DNA from: Planctomycetota bacterium
GTDB lineage: Bacteria; Planctomycetota; UBA8742; UBA2392
Length of the DNA: 64,000 nt
Assembly: GCA_020845475.1 (NCBI GenBank)
Contig: JADLFN010000048.1
Span: 1-64,000, forward strand
Direction: 5' to 3'
The notes below the pieces were generated by a model. The model was not told the DNA's origin. It saw nothing but the letters and a program-made list of their open reading frames with translations, and searched no databases. Below are positions 16,139 to 25,060 of the stretch, piece after piece; within the stretch, counting starts at the first letter, position 1; the number at the start of each line of letters is the position of its first letter. Position numbers and translations under genes: made by a program.

Positions 16139-16888
16139 ATGCCCACGCAATCACTGCCCCAATTCCTGCGCAGTCTCGGCAAAGAAGAAATCAAGCCCGG
16201 CGGCAGCTATGCCGCCAATGCCGCCCTTGAGCGCCTGCAACTTCGCCCCGGCGAGCATTTGCTCGTGATTGGCCCCGGCGCGCCTTCGAGCGCGGTGCAC
16301 ATCGCGCTCACGCGCCGCGTGGACGTCTGCGCGCTGATTGCCCACGAAAGCGAGCGCGTGCCCTGCGACGACATCGCGCTCAAGCGCCGCCTGAGTGACG
16401 CCGTCGGCGGCGTGGCGGCCCTGCCCTTTGAGAAGCCGCGCTTTGACGCCGCGCTCGTTGAAGCCACGCTTGCGGAACTGCCGCCCGCAGGCCAGCAGGG
16501 CGCGCTGCGGGAAATCGCGCGTGTGTTGAAACCGGGCGGGCGCGTTGCCATCAATGAACTGGCCTGGCGCCAGCCGCCCACGAGCGAGATCGAGGCGCGC
16601 CTGCGCGAAGTGTGGGGCGGGCCGGTGCACCCGCTCCCAGTGCGCGGCTGGTGGGATCAGCTTGAGGGCGCCGGGTTTGGCAACGTGCAATCGGATCTTG
16701 CGGTGGTCACATACTTCACGCGCAAAGGCATGGAATCCGACGAAGGCCAGAATGCCGCGAACGTGTTCCATGCTGCGTTCGAGAGGCCGGATGCGCTCGA
16801 GCGATTTGCGCAAGCACACCGGGAGTTCGAGGAAAACCGCCGCTACCACGGCGTGATCATCGCCACCGCAAAAACCACGAAATCCTGA
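16139..16888 (+). CDS. Class I SAM-dependent methyltransferase-like protein
   Basis: 249 aa from ATG 16139, which follows the right arm of the repeat by six bases. The fold is recognisable: a degenerate glycine loop LLVIGPGAPSSAVHIAL, an acidic/hydrophobic strand FDAALVEATLAELPP, LKPGGRVAINE after it, and a C-terminal GWWDQLEGAGFGNVQ, typical of methyltransferase type 11 proteins. The GPGAP loop lacks the usual GxGxG form, so activity is uncertain. Substrate unknown. The upstream repeat may carry its leader. Confidence 0.65.
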   Translation: MPTQSLPQFLRSLGKEEIKPGGSYAANAALERLQLRPGEHLLVIGPGAPSSAVHIALTRRVDVCALIAHESERVPCDDIALKRRLSDAVGGVAALPFEKPRFDAALVEATLAELPPAGQQGALREIARVLKPGGRVAINELAWRQPPTSEIEARLREVWGGPVHPLPVRGWWDQLEGAGFGNVQSDLAVVTYFTRKGMESDEGQNAANVFHAAFERPDALERFAQAHREFEENRRYHGVIIATAKTTKS

Positions 16889-16983
16889 AGCGGCCGCAAA
16901 GCCCAGTAGCAGTAGCGGCGACGGCTGCAAACACGCACGCACGTTGTAATCGCCGCACGCCAGAGCGCGGCTAACGTGAGCGC

Positions 16984-17139
16984 ATGGAACCGGAACCGAA
17001 ATCAGTCGGCCAACAAGTGCTCGAAACAGCCGGAGACGCCGCCGGCACAGCCGCCGTCGAAGGCTGCCTCGGCTGCCTGTTCAACGCCATCGGGGCGCTG
17101 ACGGTAGTCATCGCGGCAGGGTGTTGGGTCTTCTGGTAG
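16984..17139 (+). CDS. Small putative membrane protein
   Basis: 51 aa starting MEPEPKSVGQQVLETAGDAA and ending with one hydrophobic segment (LFNAIGALTVVIAAGCWVFW). The acidic N-terminus plus single C-terminal helix looks like a small tail-anchored or bitopic protein. It has two cysteines (CLGC) before the helix. No ribosome-binding site is obvious, so the call rests on composition only. An antisense ORF covers the same bases but has no such pattern. Confidence 0.35.
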   Translation: MEPEPKSVGQQVLETAGDAAGTAAVEGCLGCLFNAIGALTVVIAAGCWVFW

Positions 17140-17180
17140 GCCGCAGCAATGGGCTGGCTCAAGAACGGCGAGCAGGCCCT

Positions 17181-17396
17181 TTAAGGGTCACTGTCGATGG
17201 CGCCGCGCATTGCCGCATCGAATGTGATGGGCTCGCCCGGCAGGTCTTCACGATGTTTGTGTTCGCGCACGACGTTGGGTTCGGCTTTGGGAGTGCCGTA
17301 AATGTTGTGCTCGTCGTCGGTGCTGGTGCGTTCATCCCCGTGGAGCCACGTTCCGTAACCCACGAAGGTCAGCAGATATGCAATGGGTTCGGACAT
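17181..17396 (-). pseudogene. N-terminal remnant of a Y1-type (REP-associated, RAYT-like) transposase
   Basis: 71 aa from ATG 17396. YLLTFVGYGTWLHGDERTST followed by DDEHNIYGTP is the opening of IS200-like/REP-associated Y1 transposase relatives, which continue to an HxH metal motif and a catalytic tyrosine. Here the frame stops after TFDAAMRGAIDSDP, before both, so no catalytic residue remains. The fragment is downstream of the E1 gene (17450) on the same strand. With many REP-like palindromes around, it is likely the relic of a once functional REP/RAYT pair. Confidence 0.65.
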
Positions 17397-17449
17397 GCGG
17401 GAATTTCTCGCACTGCGGACCCGCTCGCTTACGCTCCGCGCTCTGATGC

Positions 17450-19591
17450 CTAATACCCTGCCACGCGGCCGATGGCTGCGAGGATGTCGTCGCTTTGGGG
17501 CAGGATGGCTTTTTCCAGGATCGTGGAGAATGGGACGGGCGTTAGTTTGGCGCCTACTCTTTCTACTGGGGCGTCCAGGTACTCGAAGGCTTTTTTGGAG
17601 ATCAGGGCGACGATTTCTCCTCCGAAACCGCCGAATTCGGGGCCTTCGTGGGCGACGACTACTCGGCCGCACTTTTTTACCTGCTCGAGGATGGATTCTT
17701 CGTCGAGCGGGATCAGGCTGCGCAGGTCGAGGACGGCCACGGAGAGGGGCGCTGTCCGCTGCTCGCTGCTCGCTGTTTGCGAACTGCTAGCTGCGAGCTG
17801 CGAGCCGCCCTGCGCCGCGGCTTCAGCCGCGCGCAGTGCCATGTGCGTGGCGTTGCCGTACGTAATCACGACAACGTCCGTGCCTTCCCGGCGTAGCCTC
17901 GCTCTTCCGAACGGGACGTGCAGGTTCTCGGGCACTTTGGTGCGTGTGCTGGGTGCGTTGTAGAGCGCTTTGGGCTCCATGAAAATGGTGGGGCCCTTTG
18001 ATTTCATGGCCGTGCGCATCAGGCCGTAGGCGTCGTCGGCAAAACTGGGGTACACGATGCGCACGCCGGGGATGTTCGCCAGCGAGCCCTCGATACTCTG
18101 CGAGTGATACAGGCCGCCGCCGATGAACCCGCCGCTGGCGAGCCTGATTACGACGTTGGGCGTGAACTGCCCTCTGGTGCGGTAGAACTCGTGGCCGCAC
18201 TCGACGAATTGGTCCATGGCGGGCCAGAAATAATCGGCGAACTCCGCGCCCTCGACCACGACGCGGATTTTCTCGTTGAAGCGCGAGAAGCCGTTGGCCG
18301 TGCCCATGATGTAATTTTCGGCGATGGGCGCATTAAACACGCGCGCAACGCCGAACTCGGGCTGCATGCCCTTGCTGACGAGAAAGATGCCCTCTTTCTC
18401 TTTGTTGGCGATGTCCTGGCCCCAGAGGAACGTGTCCGGGTTATCGCGGAACTCGCGTTTCATGGCCGCGTTGATGCCGAGGCGGAGGGTGAGCAGCTCG
18501 CCCGCCTTCGCTGAAGCTTCGGCGGGCAGGCCGGCGTACGCAGCTAGAGGGTCGATTTCGGCGGACGTCGGTTCATACGCCGGTGGATAAGCGAACTCCA
18601 TGGCCGTCTTGGGATCCGGCAGCGGCGCGGCTTCGCCGAACGCCTTGGCGTCGTCGAATTCGCGGCGGGCGTCTTCTTCGATGCCGGCGAGGTCTTTCTC
18701 GGTAAGGCCCTGCTCGGAGAGCCATTGGCGGAAAGCGGGCAGCGGGTCGCGCGCCTTGGCCTCGGCCAGTTCGCGCTCGTCGCGGTAAAGGATGTGATTG
18801 TCTGAGTTGCTGTGGGAGCCAATGCGCACGCACCAGGCGTAAACGATGGCGCAGCCGCGCTGATTTCGGGCGAAATCGGCGGCCTCTTCCATGGCCTGGA
18901 AGCACGCGAGCGTGTCGCGGCCATCGACTTTCCAGATGCGGGTATCGGCGATGCCGGCGAAGTTGTCGGCGAGGCATTCGTTGGCGCTCTGGTCGCGCTT
19001 GGGCACGGAGATGCCGTAGCCATTGTCCTGCATGATGGTGACGACGGGCAGCTTCTCTTTGCTGATGCCGTTGAGGCCCTCGTAAACGTAGCCCTCGCTG
19101 CTGCTGCTTTCGCCGAAGCTGCAATAGACCACGGCATCGGATTTGTAGTACTTGATCGCGCGCCCGAGGCCCGCCGCGTGCTGGATGTGGTTCGACACAC
19201 AGGAGCTGACGTTCTGAACGCCAATCGAAATCTTGGCGAAGTGGTTACTCATGTGGCGGCCGCCGCCGGCGACATCGGCATCGCGCGAAAGGCCGTTGAG
19301 AATGATCTCGCGTGCGGAAATACCGGCGGCGAGGCAACTTGTGAGATCGCGGTAATACGGAAAGAAGTAGTCCTTGCCGGGCCGGAAGGTGCAGCCGAGC
19401 GCAAGCTGGATGGCGTCGTGGCCGGCGTTAGGCGCGTGGTAACTCCAGCCCATGGCCTTGCGCAGGAAGTTGGGCGCCTCGTTATCAATCAGGCGGCCGA
19501 GGTACATCAGGCGATAGGCCGATGCATGGCCCGGGTAGCGGGCTGGGAGCTTGGTTTCCTGTTTGCGCGCGGGTGCCTTGGTCTGGCTCAT
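17450..19591 (-). CDS. 2-oxoacid dehydrogenase E1, alpha and beta subunits fused
   Basis: 713 aa. A thiamine-diphosphate enzyme decarboxylating a 2-oxoacid for transfer to lipoyl-E2. The alpha half (about 1-330) has FGESSSSEGYVYEGLNGI and QDNGYGIS, the ThDP motif. The beta half (from about 370) has FNAPIAENYIMGTANGFSR, EFADYFWPAMDQF, GGGLYHSQSIEG and the C-terminal DLRSLIPLDEESI and VVVAHEGPEFGG. Such fused E1 proteins resemble branched-chain or acetoin-type enzymes; the substrate cannot be read off. E2 and E3 are not adjacent. Residues about 595-614 (QLAASSSQTASSEQRTAP region) come from a repeat element inserted in frame between two beta-domain strands. Confidence 0.88.
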   Translation of the reverse strand: MSQTKAPARKQETKLPARYPGHASAYRLMYLGRLIDNEAPNFLRKAMGWSYHAPNAGHDAIQLALGCTFRPGKDYFFPYYRDLTSCLAAGISAREIILNGLSRDADVAGGGRHMSNHFAKISIGVQNVSSCVSNHIQHAAGLGRAIKYYKSDAVVYCSFGESSSSEGYVYEGLNGISKEKLPVVTIMQDNGYGISVPKRDQSANECLADNFAGIADTRIWKVDGRDTLACFQAMEEAADFARNQRGCAIVYAWCVRIGSHSNSDNHILYRDERELAEAKARDPLPAFRQWLSEQGLTEKDLAGIEEDARREFDDAKAFGEAAPLPDPKTAMEFAYPPAYEPTSAEIDPLAAYAGLPAEASAKAGELLTLRLGINAAMKREFRDNPDTFLWGQDIANKEKEGIFLVSKGMQPEFGVARVFNAPIAENYIMGTANGFSRFNEKIRVVVEGAEFADYFWPAMDQFVECGHEFYRTRGQFTPNVVIRLASGGFIGGGLYHSQSIEGSLANIPGVRIVYPSFADDAYGLMRTAMKSKGPTIFMEPKALYNAPSTRTKVPENLHVPFGRARLRREGTDVVVITYGNATHMALRAAEAAAQGGSQLAASSSQTASSEQRTAPLSVAVLDLRSLIPLDEESILEQVKKCGRVVVAHEGPEFGGFGGEIVALISKKAFEYLDAPVERVGAKLTPVPFSTILEKAILPQSDDILAAIGRVAGY
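17751..17807. repeat. Two-arm repeat (CTGCGAGC family) inserted in frame in the E1 gene
   Basis: One arm has GCTGCTCGCTGCTCGCTG and the other GCTAGCTGCGAGCTGCGAGC, with a short TTTGCGAA spacer. Both are short-unit direct repeats arranged head to head, the same layout as the intergenic elements. The element is a multiple of three and adds about 20 Ser/Ala/Gln residues to the protein. Confidence 0.65.
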
Positions 19592-19673
19592 GGTCGTTAG
19601 TGCCGGCTAGTCAGGGGGGCCATGGTCTAACGGGCGCGGCTATCCGTCAACGGCGCGGCGATGCGAATGAAAA

Positions 19674-19751
19674 GAGTGATGGAGCGTTGGCGAGATTGAG
19701 GAATTCTCAACCAGGCCAACGCTCCATCGCTTGAACACTCAATCTCTCAAG
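19674..19751. repeat. Two-arm inverted repeat (GATGGAGCGTTGG family)
   Basis: The left arm (19674-19700) has GTGATGGAGCGTTGGC plus GAGATTGAG; the right arm (19715-19751) has the inverse GCCAACGCTCCATCGC plus CTCAATCTCTCAAG. The core match is 15 of 16 bases. The spacer is about 14 bp. It ends 2 bp before the secretin stop codon, in the gap to the E1 gene. Confidence 0.65.
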
Positions 19752-19753
19752 AC

Positions 19754-21859
19754 CTACTTCTTGTCTTTTTCGAGGCCCTGGTAGTCGAAGCTGCGGGTAG
19801 CTTTGCCGGGGGGCGTTTTCTGGCGCTTGGTGAAGTCGGCCTTGGCGGTATCGATGAATTCCTTGTTGGCGGGCACGTTGAGCATTTTCTTGTCGGCTTC
19901 GTTGAGCACCTCGAGCGAGCGGTCCTTGAGGTCCTTGAAGTTGGCGTCGCGCATGATGCGCGGGCGCACGAAGATGTAGAGGTTCGTGACGCGCGAAACC
20001 GTGCGCTGGCTCTTGAACAGCTCGCCAATCAGCGGGATGTCGCCAAGGAACGGGATCTTGGAAACACTCTTGCTGCTTTCGGCGCTCTTCAGGCCGCCAA
20101 TCACGATCGTGTTGCCATTGGGCACGGTAACGAGCGTGGTGATGCGGCGGCGCGAGCGCGGCGGTGAAACGCCGCTGTTGGGCGCCTCGCCCACGAAGGC
20201 CGAGATATCGAGGTCAATTTCGACCGTGACGTAATCGTCCTGGCTGATCTGCGGCGTGACCGTGAGCGTGATGCCGGCCTCCACAAAATCGCCGCCCGTG
20301 GTGTTCGTGCCCTGGCCGGTGCCAAGGTTGTTCAACACGGTGAGCTGAATTTCCGTGGTGATATCAATCGTGGCCGGGCTGTTGTCATTCACCAGCACGC
20401 TGGGTTGTGAGAGAATGTTCGTATCGGCCTGCGTCTTGAGAAAGCGCACCAGCAGCGGAATATCAAAGCCGCTGCCCTTGGTGAGCGTGAGCAGGCCGCC
20501 CTGGCCGAAGATCGGGTTGCGGCCGGCGGGAATGCCGCCGCCGGTGCCGATGGGCACGCCCGAAGAATCGACGATTTCACTGAAACCGAAGTTCGTGCCG
20601 GCACTCAGGCGTGGCTCCTTGGAGGCCTTGGCAAATCCATCAACGGAGGCAATTTCGACGCCGAACTGGAAGTCGTCGTCGTTGCGCACTTCAAGGATGG
20701 CCGCCTCGATTTCCACCTGCGGGCGGCGCACGTCGAGCTTCTCGATGATCTTGCGGATTTCAACGTAATCACTGGCTGTGGCAATCACGAGCAGGCTGTT
20801 GGTGTTGATGTCGGAAACAATCGTAGGCGCGTTGGCCTGGTTCTGCGTGGTGGCGCCTGGAACGGGCGCCACACCGCCGGGCTGCGTGCTCAGAGGCACG
20901 CCTACGCCAAGCAGGTCGGTGAGCGTTGCGGCGAGGTCTTCCGCCTTCACGTTCTTGCACGGGTAATAATGAATGCGGCCGGTGGTAGCCGCGCCGGGGA
21001 TTTCGATGTCGAGCTTCTTGACCAGGTCGCGCACCAGTTCGATGCCGGAATCAAAGCCGGTGACCATAATGGCATTGACGTAGGGCGCGACTTCGACGCT
21101 GACGAGCGTTTCGTCGTTGGTCTGGCCGGCGCGGGGCTGACCGCCCACGCCCAGCAACTGCCGGCGCTGGGTGAGCAGGTTGTTCAGGCTTTGCACCAGC
21201 TCTTCGGCGTCGATGTGGTCGATGTTGATGACCTCAAGGCGCGGCGAGCGCGGGGGCTGGTCCATGAGCTGCACAATCTGCGCGAGCCGGCGGATGTTGT
21301 AGCTGTAATCCGCCAGAATCAGCGAGTTGATGCCCTGAATCGGGTTGACGCTGCCGCCCTGGCGCGAGACGAGGTTCTGCAGAGCCGCGCGCACAGCGTT
21401 GGCATCGGCGTATTTGAGGTTGACGACCATGGTGACGAAGTTGGCCGAGGTGTCGGTCCATTTGGCGATGTCGTCCATGAACACGACGTTTTCGCTCTGG
21501 GTGATGGCCTCGGTGGCCTGCATGATTTCATAGAAACGCACGCTCTGCTCGGTGTCCTGGCCAAAGGGGCTGAGGATGAGCTTGAACTGCTTGAGGAAGG
21601 TCTGGAGCACGGAGAAAAAGGCCGTGGCCGGGATTTCGAAGCCCGTGGTGGGCGACATGATCGAGACCTTGAAGCTGGCAATCTGCGTGGGCTGGTAAAG
21701 GAACTTGAGCTTCTGGTACTCGGAGGTCCACTTGATCATTTCCTCGACGGGGATGTCGCGCATTTCACCCGTGAGCGTGAGCTTGGCCGCGACCGGCTGC
21801 TGAGCGAAAAGGCCGGATGCAAAGAGGGCCAGCCCGAGAATCACGAGGTATTTCCGCAT
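19754..21859 (-). CDS. Secretin, GspD/PilQ family outer-membrane channel
   Basis: 701 aa with a signal peptide (MRKYLVILGLALFASGLFAQ). Forms the outer-membrane gate of type II secretion or type IV pili. N-domains: an N0-like part (about 25-130), then N1-N3 modules with VVNLKYADANAVRAALQNL, INIDHIDAEELVQSLNNLL and YYPCKNVKAEDLAATLTDLL. The secretin domain has RRPQVEIEAAILEV, LLVRFLKTQADTNILSQPSV, then TTLVTVPNGNTIVIGGL and KIPFLGDIPLIGELFK, the family signature. The C-terminal 60 residues are a charged tail that may bind a pilotin. The PilB and PilT genes just upstream support an assembly role. Confidence 0.93.
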   Translation of the reverse strand: MRKYLVILGLALFASGLFAQQPVAAKLTLTGEMRDIPVEEMIKWTSEYQKLKFLYQPTQIASFKVSIMSPTTGFEIPATAFFSVLQTFLKQFKLILSPFGQDTEQSVRFYEIMQATEAITQSENVVFMDDIAKWTDTSANFVTMVVNLKYADANAVRAALQNLVSRQGGSVNPIQGINSLILADYSYNIRRLAQIVQLMDQPPRSPRLEVINIDHIDAEELVQSLNNLLTQRRQLLGVGGQPRAGQTNDETLVSVEVAPYVNAIMVTGFDSGIELVRDLVKKLDIEIPGAATTGRIHYYPCKNVKAEDLAATLTDLLGVGVPLSTQPGGVAPVPGATTQNQANAPTIVSDINTNSLLVIATASDYVEIRKIIEKLDVRRPQVEIEAAILEVRNDDDFQFGVEIASVDGFAKASKEPRLSAGTNFGFSEIVDSSGVPIGTGGGIPAGRNPIFGQGGLLTLTKGSGFDIPLLVRFLKTQADTNILSQPSVLVNDNSPATIDITTEIQLTVLNNLGTGQGTNTTGGDFVEAGITLTVTPQISQDDYVTVEIDLDISAFVGEAPNSGVSPPRSRRRITTLVTVPNGNTIVIGGLKSAESSKSVSKIPFLGDIPLIGELFKSQRTVSRVTNLYIFVRPRIMRDANFKDLKDRSLEVLNEADKKMLNVPANKEFIDTAKADFTKRQKTPPGKATRSFDYQGLEKDKK

Positions 21860-21924
21860 TGCCAGTCTCCACCCGTTGTGTGCAGGGGAATGTAACGCCT
21901 GTGTTCAGAGAATGTTGGGGATTT

Positions 21925-23124
21925 TCAGCGGGCCTGCGTGGCAACTTCAACTGACTCCGCCTGTACGACCGTGGCCTCGACGATCAGCGCCTCGGTCAGG
22001 GCCGGTTTGGGCGGCAGAGCTTGGGCCTGCTGCTCGGCCCTGGCGATGCTCTGGCTGACGCTTCCGGACGCGGCTTGGGCGCGCTCGGCCCTGAGTTCCG
22101 CGCGGCGGCCAATGGCCCAGGCCACGACAAAGGCCAGCCCAAAGGGTGCCAGCAGCCAAGGCCAGATCAGGCACAGGCCGGCAAAAGCGCCCAGCACACC
22201 GCCGATGACCTGGATGAACACCAGCTCATTGCTGGCGACGCGGTCAATCAGGCCTTCGAGTTCGGCGTCGTCGTGGGCCAGCAATTCCGTCTCGATCAGC
22301 TTCTTGACGTCAATGGCGCCCAGCAAGTCCTGGGAAGCCCCGCTGACGAGATCGGTCAGGCGGCTCTTGATTTCATTGTTGCGCAGCAGCGAAGTCGCGG
22401 CGCGCGGCATTTCATCGACGATGCCGTTGGCGGCGTTGTCGAGTGCGCTGGAGCCCTGCAGCTCTTCAACCATGTCATTGAGAACCTTGTCCACGAGTGG
22501 ATCCATCACGCCTGACTTCGCGGCGCCCACGGCAAAGAGCCCGGCAATGGGGCCAAAAGCCGCCGTGGCGGCTGCGCCGGAAGCGGCGGCGATGCCGGTG
22601 GAGCGCATTTTTTTCTTGAGTCGAACGCGGGCGTCCTCGCCCACCGTGTTGACGGCCTGCTGGATCAGGCGGCGGATTTCGTTGTGGGCGAGCGAGCGCG
22701 CTGCGGGATCCGACAATAGCGCTGGCAGCTTGGCGCTGAGCGAATCAAGTGTGTTAGCCACGGCGCCGGTCTCGACCAGCAGCTTGTGCATGCGGTCGGC
22801 CGAGATCAGGTGCTCTTCGATCGTGGCGGCCACGGCGCGGGCGAGATCAGCGCGGCGCGCGGGAATCACGCCCTGAGTGCCGAGCACGCGCACGCGCGGG
22901 TGAAACAGCATCTTGATGGCAATCCAGTTGGTGCCAAAGCCGACGAGGCCTGAAATCGAAACGGCAAACCACACCTTCGACCAGATCGACTCAGGCCAGA
23001 AGTGCGTGAAAGCCGCGCCGGCAAGCGTGAGCGCGGCCAGGGTGCCGCCAGTCAGGCCAAGCACGAGCGGGCCGTTGCCTTTGGGCTTGGCAGCGGTGCT
23101 CGCGGATGGGGGCAACTCTGACAT
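21925..23124 (-). CDS. DUF445 family membrane protein
   Basis: 399 aa from ATG 23124. Two N-terminal membrane helices (about 20-40 and 50-75) lead into VGFGTNWIAIKMLFHPRVRV, the hallmark of DUF445 (YheB/YjiN-like) proteins. A long helical region with amphipathic stretches follows, then a C-terminal helix pair (about 305-350: FIQVIGGVLGAFAGLCLIWPWLLAPFG). The family's role is unknown. The gene sits between secretin and PilB genes in the same direction, which may link it to envelope assembly, but that is inference. The inverted repeat 23144-23235 occupies its leader. Confidence 0.85.
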   Translation of the reverse strand: MSELPPSASTAAKPKGNGPLVLGLTGGTLAALTLAGAAFTHFWPESIWSKVWFAVSISGLVGFGTNWIAIKMLFHPRVRVLGTQGVIPARRADLARAVAATIEEHLISADRMHKLLVETGAVANTLDSLSAKLPALLSDPAARSLAHNEIRRLIQQAVNTVGEDARVRLKKKMRSTGIAAASGAAATAAFGPIAGLFAVGAAKSGVMDPLVDKVLNDMVEELQGSSALDNAANGIVDEMPRAATSLLRNNEIKSRLTDLVSGASQDLLGAIDVKKLIETELLAHDDAELEGLIDRVASNELVFIQVIGGVLGAFAGLCLIWPWLLAPFGLAFVVAWAIGRRAELRAERAQAASGSVSQSIARAEQQAQALPPKPALTEALIVEATVVQAESVEVATQAR

Positions 23125-23143
23125 GACGGGCCTGACGTAGCGG

Positions 23144-23235
23144 CAATTCAAAATTCAAAAATAGAAATTCAAAATTGCAGAAGCATGAAAACCCAAAGCC
23201 CCAATTTTGAATTTTCCATTTTGAAATTTGAATTG
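23144..23235. repeat. Two-arm inverted repeat, TTCAAAATTC family, short spacer
   Basis: The left arm (23144-23177) differs by one substitution from the left arm of the four-helix-bundle cassette. The right arm (23202-23235) is its inverse with several changes. Arms are 34 bp each, exactly as at 10051. The spacer is 24 bp with no ORF. It lies between pilB and the DUF445 gene, touching the REP palindrome at 23235. Confidence 0.8.
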
Positions 23236-23259
23236 TAGCGCCGGCAACGCCGGCGCTAC
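23235..23259. repeat. REP-like hairpin at the pilB stop codon
   Basis: GTAGCGCCGGC-AAC-GCCGGCGCTAC is a perfect 11-bp stem with a 3-nt loop. The pilB stop codon lies inside it. It could protect or end the pilB transcript, although no U-run follows. Confidence 0.7.
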
Positions 23260-24986
23260 TCCATGATCATGGTTTCGCGCAGCACCTCTTCGATGCTGGT
23301 GCCGCAGTCATAGATGCCCAGCAGGCCCGATTCACGCAGCGTGCGCATGCCCGCGCGGCGGCCGGCCTCGCGCACGACAGCGACCGTGGCTTTGTCCATG
23401 ATCAACTGCTTGATTTCCTCGTTGCAGCGCAGGATTTCATACAGGCCCATGCGACCCTTGTAGCCAGTACCGTTGCAACGCGAGCAGCCCTTGCCGTAGG
23501 CGAACTTCTTGCCCGTAACGTCCTGCGCTTTCAGGCCCAGCTCGTAAAGGTGTTCGTCTTCGGGCTTGTAGAACTCCTTGCAACTGGTGCAGATCTTGCG
23601 GACAAGGCGCTGGGCAATGATCGCCTCGAGCGTAGCCGCGATCAGGAAGTGCTCGATGCCGATATCGATCAGGCGCGTGACCGCGCTGGCGGCGTCGTTG
23701 GTGTGCAGTGTGGAAAGCACCAGGTGGCCCGTGAGTGCCGCTTCAACGGCGATGGCCGCGGTTTCTTTATCGCGGATTTCGCCCACCAGGATCATGTCCG
23801 GGTCCTGGCGCAAAATACTGCGCAACGCGCGGCCGTAAGTCAGGCCCACGTCCGGGTTGACCTGGCACTGCATCACGCCGGGAAGATCGTATTCCACGGG
23901 GTCTTCCGTGGTGATGATCTTCATGTCCGGCGTGTTCATGTGGTTGAGGCAGCAATAGAGTGTCGTGGTCTTGCCCGAGCCTGTCGGGCCCGTGACGAGC
24001 ACGACGCCGTTGGGCTTGGCGATCAACGCCTTGATCATGTCGTTGTCGTTCTGCCGCAGGCCGAGGTTATCGAGGTCAAGCGACACGTTGCTGCGGTCAA
24101 GAATACGCATCACGCAGCTTTCGCCGAACATGGTGGGCAGCGTGCTCACGCGCAAATCCACGTTGCGGCCCTCGATGGTCAGCTCGATGCGGCCGTCCTG
24201 CGGCATGCGCGTTTCGGCGATGTCGAGCTTGGAAATAACCTTGATGCGCGAGATCAGCGGGTTGGCCAGTTCGCGCGGCGGGTTTTCCATCTGCAAAAGC
24301 GCGCCGTCCACGCGGTAGCGCACGCGGAATTCGTCTTCGAAGGGCTCCAGGTGAATGTCTGAGCTGCGGTCGCGAATCGCCGTGGCCAGCAGGAAGTTGA
24401 GCAGCTTCACCACCGCCGGCGCGTCGGGGTCGGAGGCGTCAACGGCCACGGCTTCCTTGCCCGATACGTTGCCTTCCTCGAACTGCGCCAGATCTTCGTT
24501 TCCGAGGGTTTTGCCCAGTCCGCCGCCGCCGTAATACTTGTCCAGCGCGACGTCGATGTCTTCTTTACTCGCCAAAGCACCCTGGATGCGGATGCCGGGC
24601 ACGCGCCCCTGCAGGGCAAACGTGAGTTCATCGAACACCACGATCTTGGTCGGGTCATCCATGGCCACGACCAGCGTTTTCTTGGCCGCGTCGAACTCCA
24701 GCGGGATGACGCGGTAAGTCTGGGCCTGGGCCTCGGTGAGCAAATCGAGCAGTTCGATGGGAATGTCCACGCCCGCGAGATCGACAAAGCTCATGTCGTT
24801 CTGGGCGGCAAGCGCCATGGTGATGTCGCCTTCGCTGCACACGCCCGCGTCAATGAGGATCTTGCCGATCAGGCCGCCGGATTTCTTCTGTTTGGCGAGC
24901 GCCTCCTGGATATCGCCCTCAGTAACGAGTTCGATTTCCTTGAGAATCTGCCCGAGCAGCTTGCGGCGTTTGCCCATCATGGCCAT
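23256..24986 (-). CDS. pilB: Type IV pilus / type II secretion assembly ATPase, PilB/GspE family
   Basis: 576 aa from ATG 24986, preceded by AGGAAGG at good spacing. A cytoplasmic hexameric ATPase that powers pilin polymerisation. The N-terminal MshEN/GspE-N domain (about 8-155) has LGQILKEIELVTEGDIQEAL. The catalytic part has SSDIHLEPFEDEFRVRYRVDG (Arg fingers), Walker [11 protein letters not shown] (333-342), the Asp box TTEDPVEYDLPG, Walker B ILVGEIRDKETA and the His box TGHLVLSTLHTN. A four-cysteine zinc site follows: C466, C469, C501, C504. pilT lies immediately upstream; the pair fits extension and retraction motors. Confidence 0.93.
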   Translation of the reverse strand: MAMMGKRRKLLGQILKEIELVTEGDIQEALAKQKKSGGLIGKILIDAGVCSEGDITMALAAQNDMSFVDLAGVDIPIELLDLLTEAQAQTYRVIPLEFDAAKKTLVVAMDDPTKIVVFDELTFALQGRVPGIRIQGALASKEDIDVALDKYYGGGGLGKTLGNEDLAQFEEGNVSGKEAVAVDASDPDAPAVVKLLNFLLATAIRDRSSDIHLEPFEDEFRVRYRVDGALLQMENPPRELANPLISRIKVISKLDIAETRMPQDGRIELTIEGRNVDLRVSTLPTMFGESCVMRILDRSNVSLDLDNLGLRQNDNDMIKALIAKPNGVVLVTGPTGSGKTTTLYCCLNHMNTPDMKIITTEDPVEYDLPGVMQCQVNPDVGLTYGRALRSILRQDPDMILVGEIRDKETAAIAVEAALTGHLVLSTLHTNDAASAVTRLIDIGIEHFLIAATLEAIIAQRLVRKICTSCKEFYKPEDEHLYELGLKAQDVTGKKFAYGKGCSRCNGTGYKGRMGLYEILRCNEEIKQLIMDKATVAVVREAGRRAGMRTLRESGLLGIYDCGTSIEEVLRETMIME

Positions 24987-25060
24987 GACTGGACCTTCCT
25001 GAGTTGACTGCCATCTGGCTAAGCGGGCGTCTTCCCAAGAGCGCCCCACACCGTATTTCG

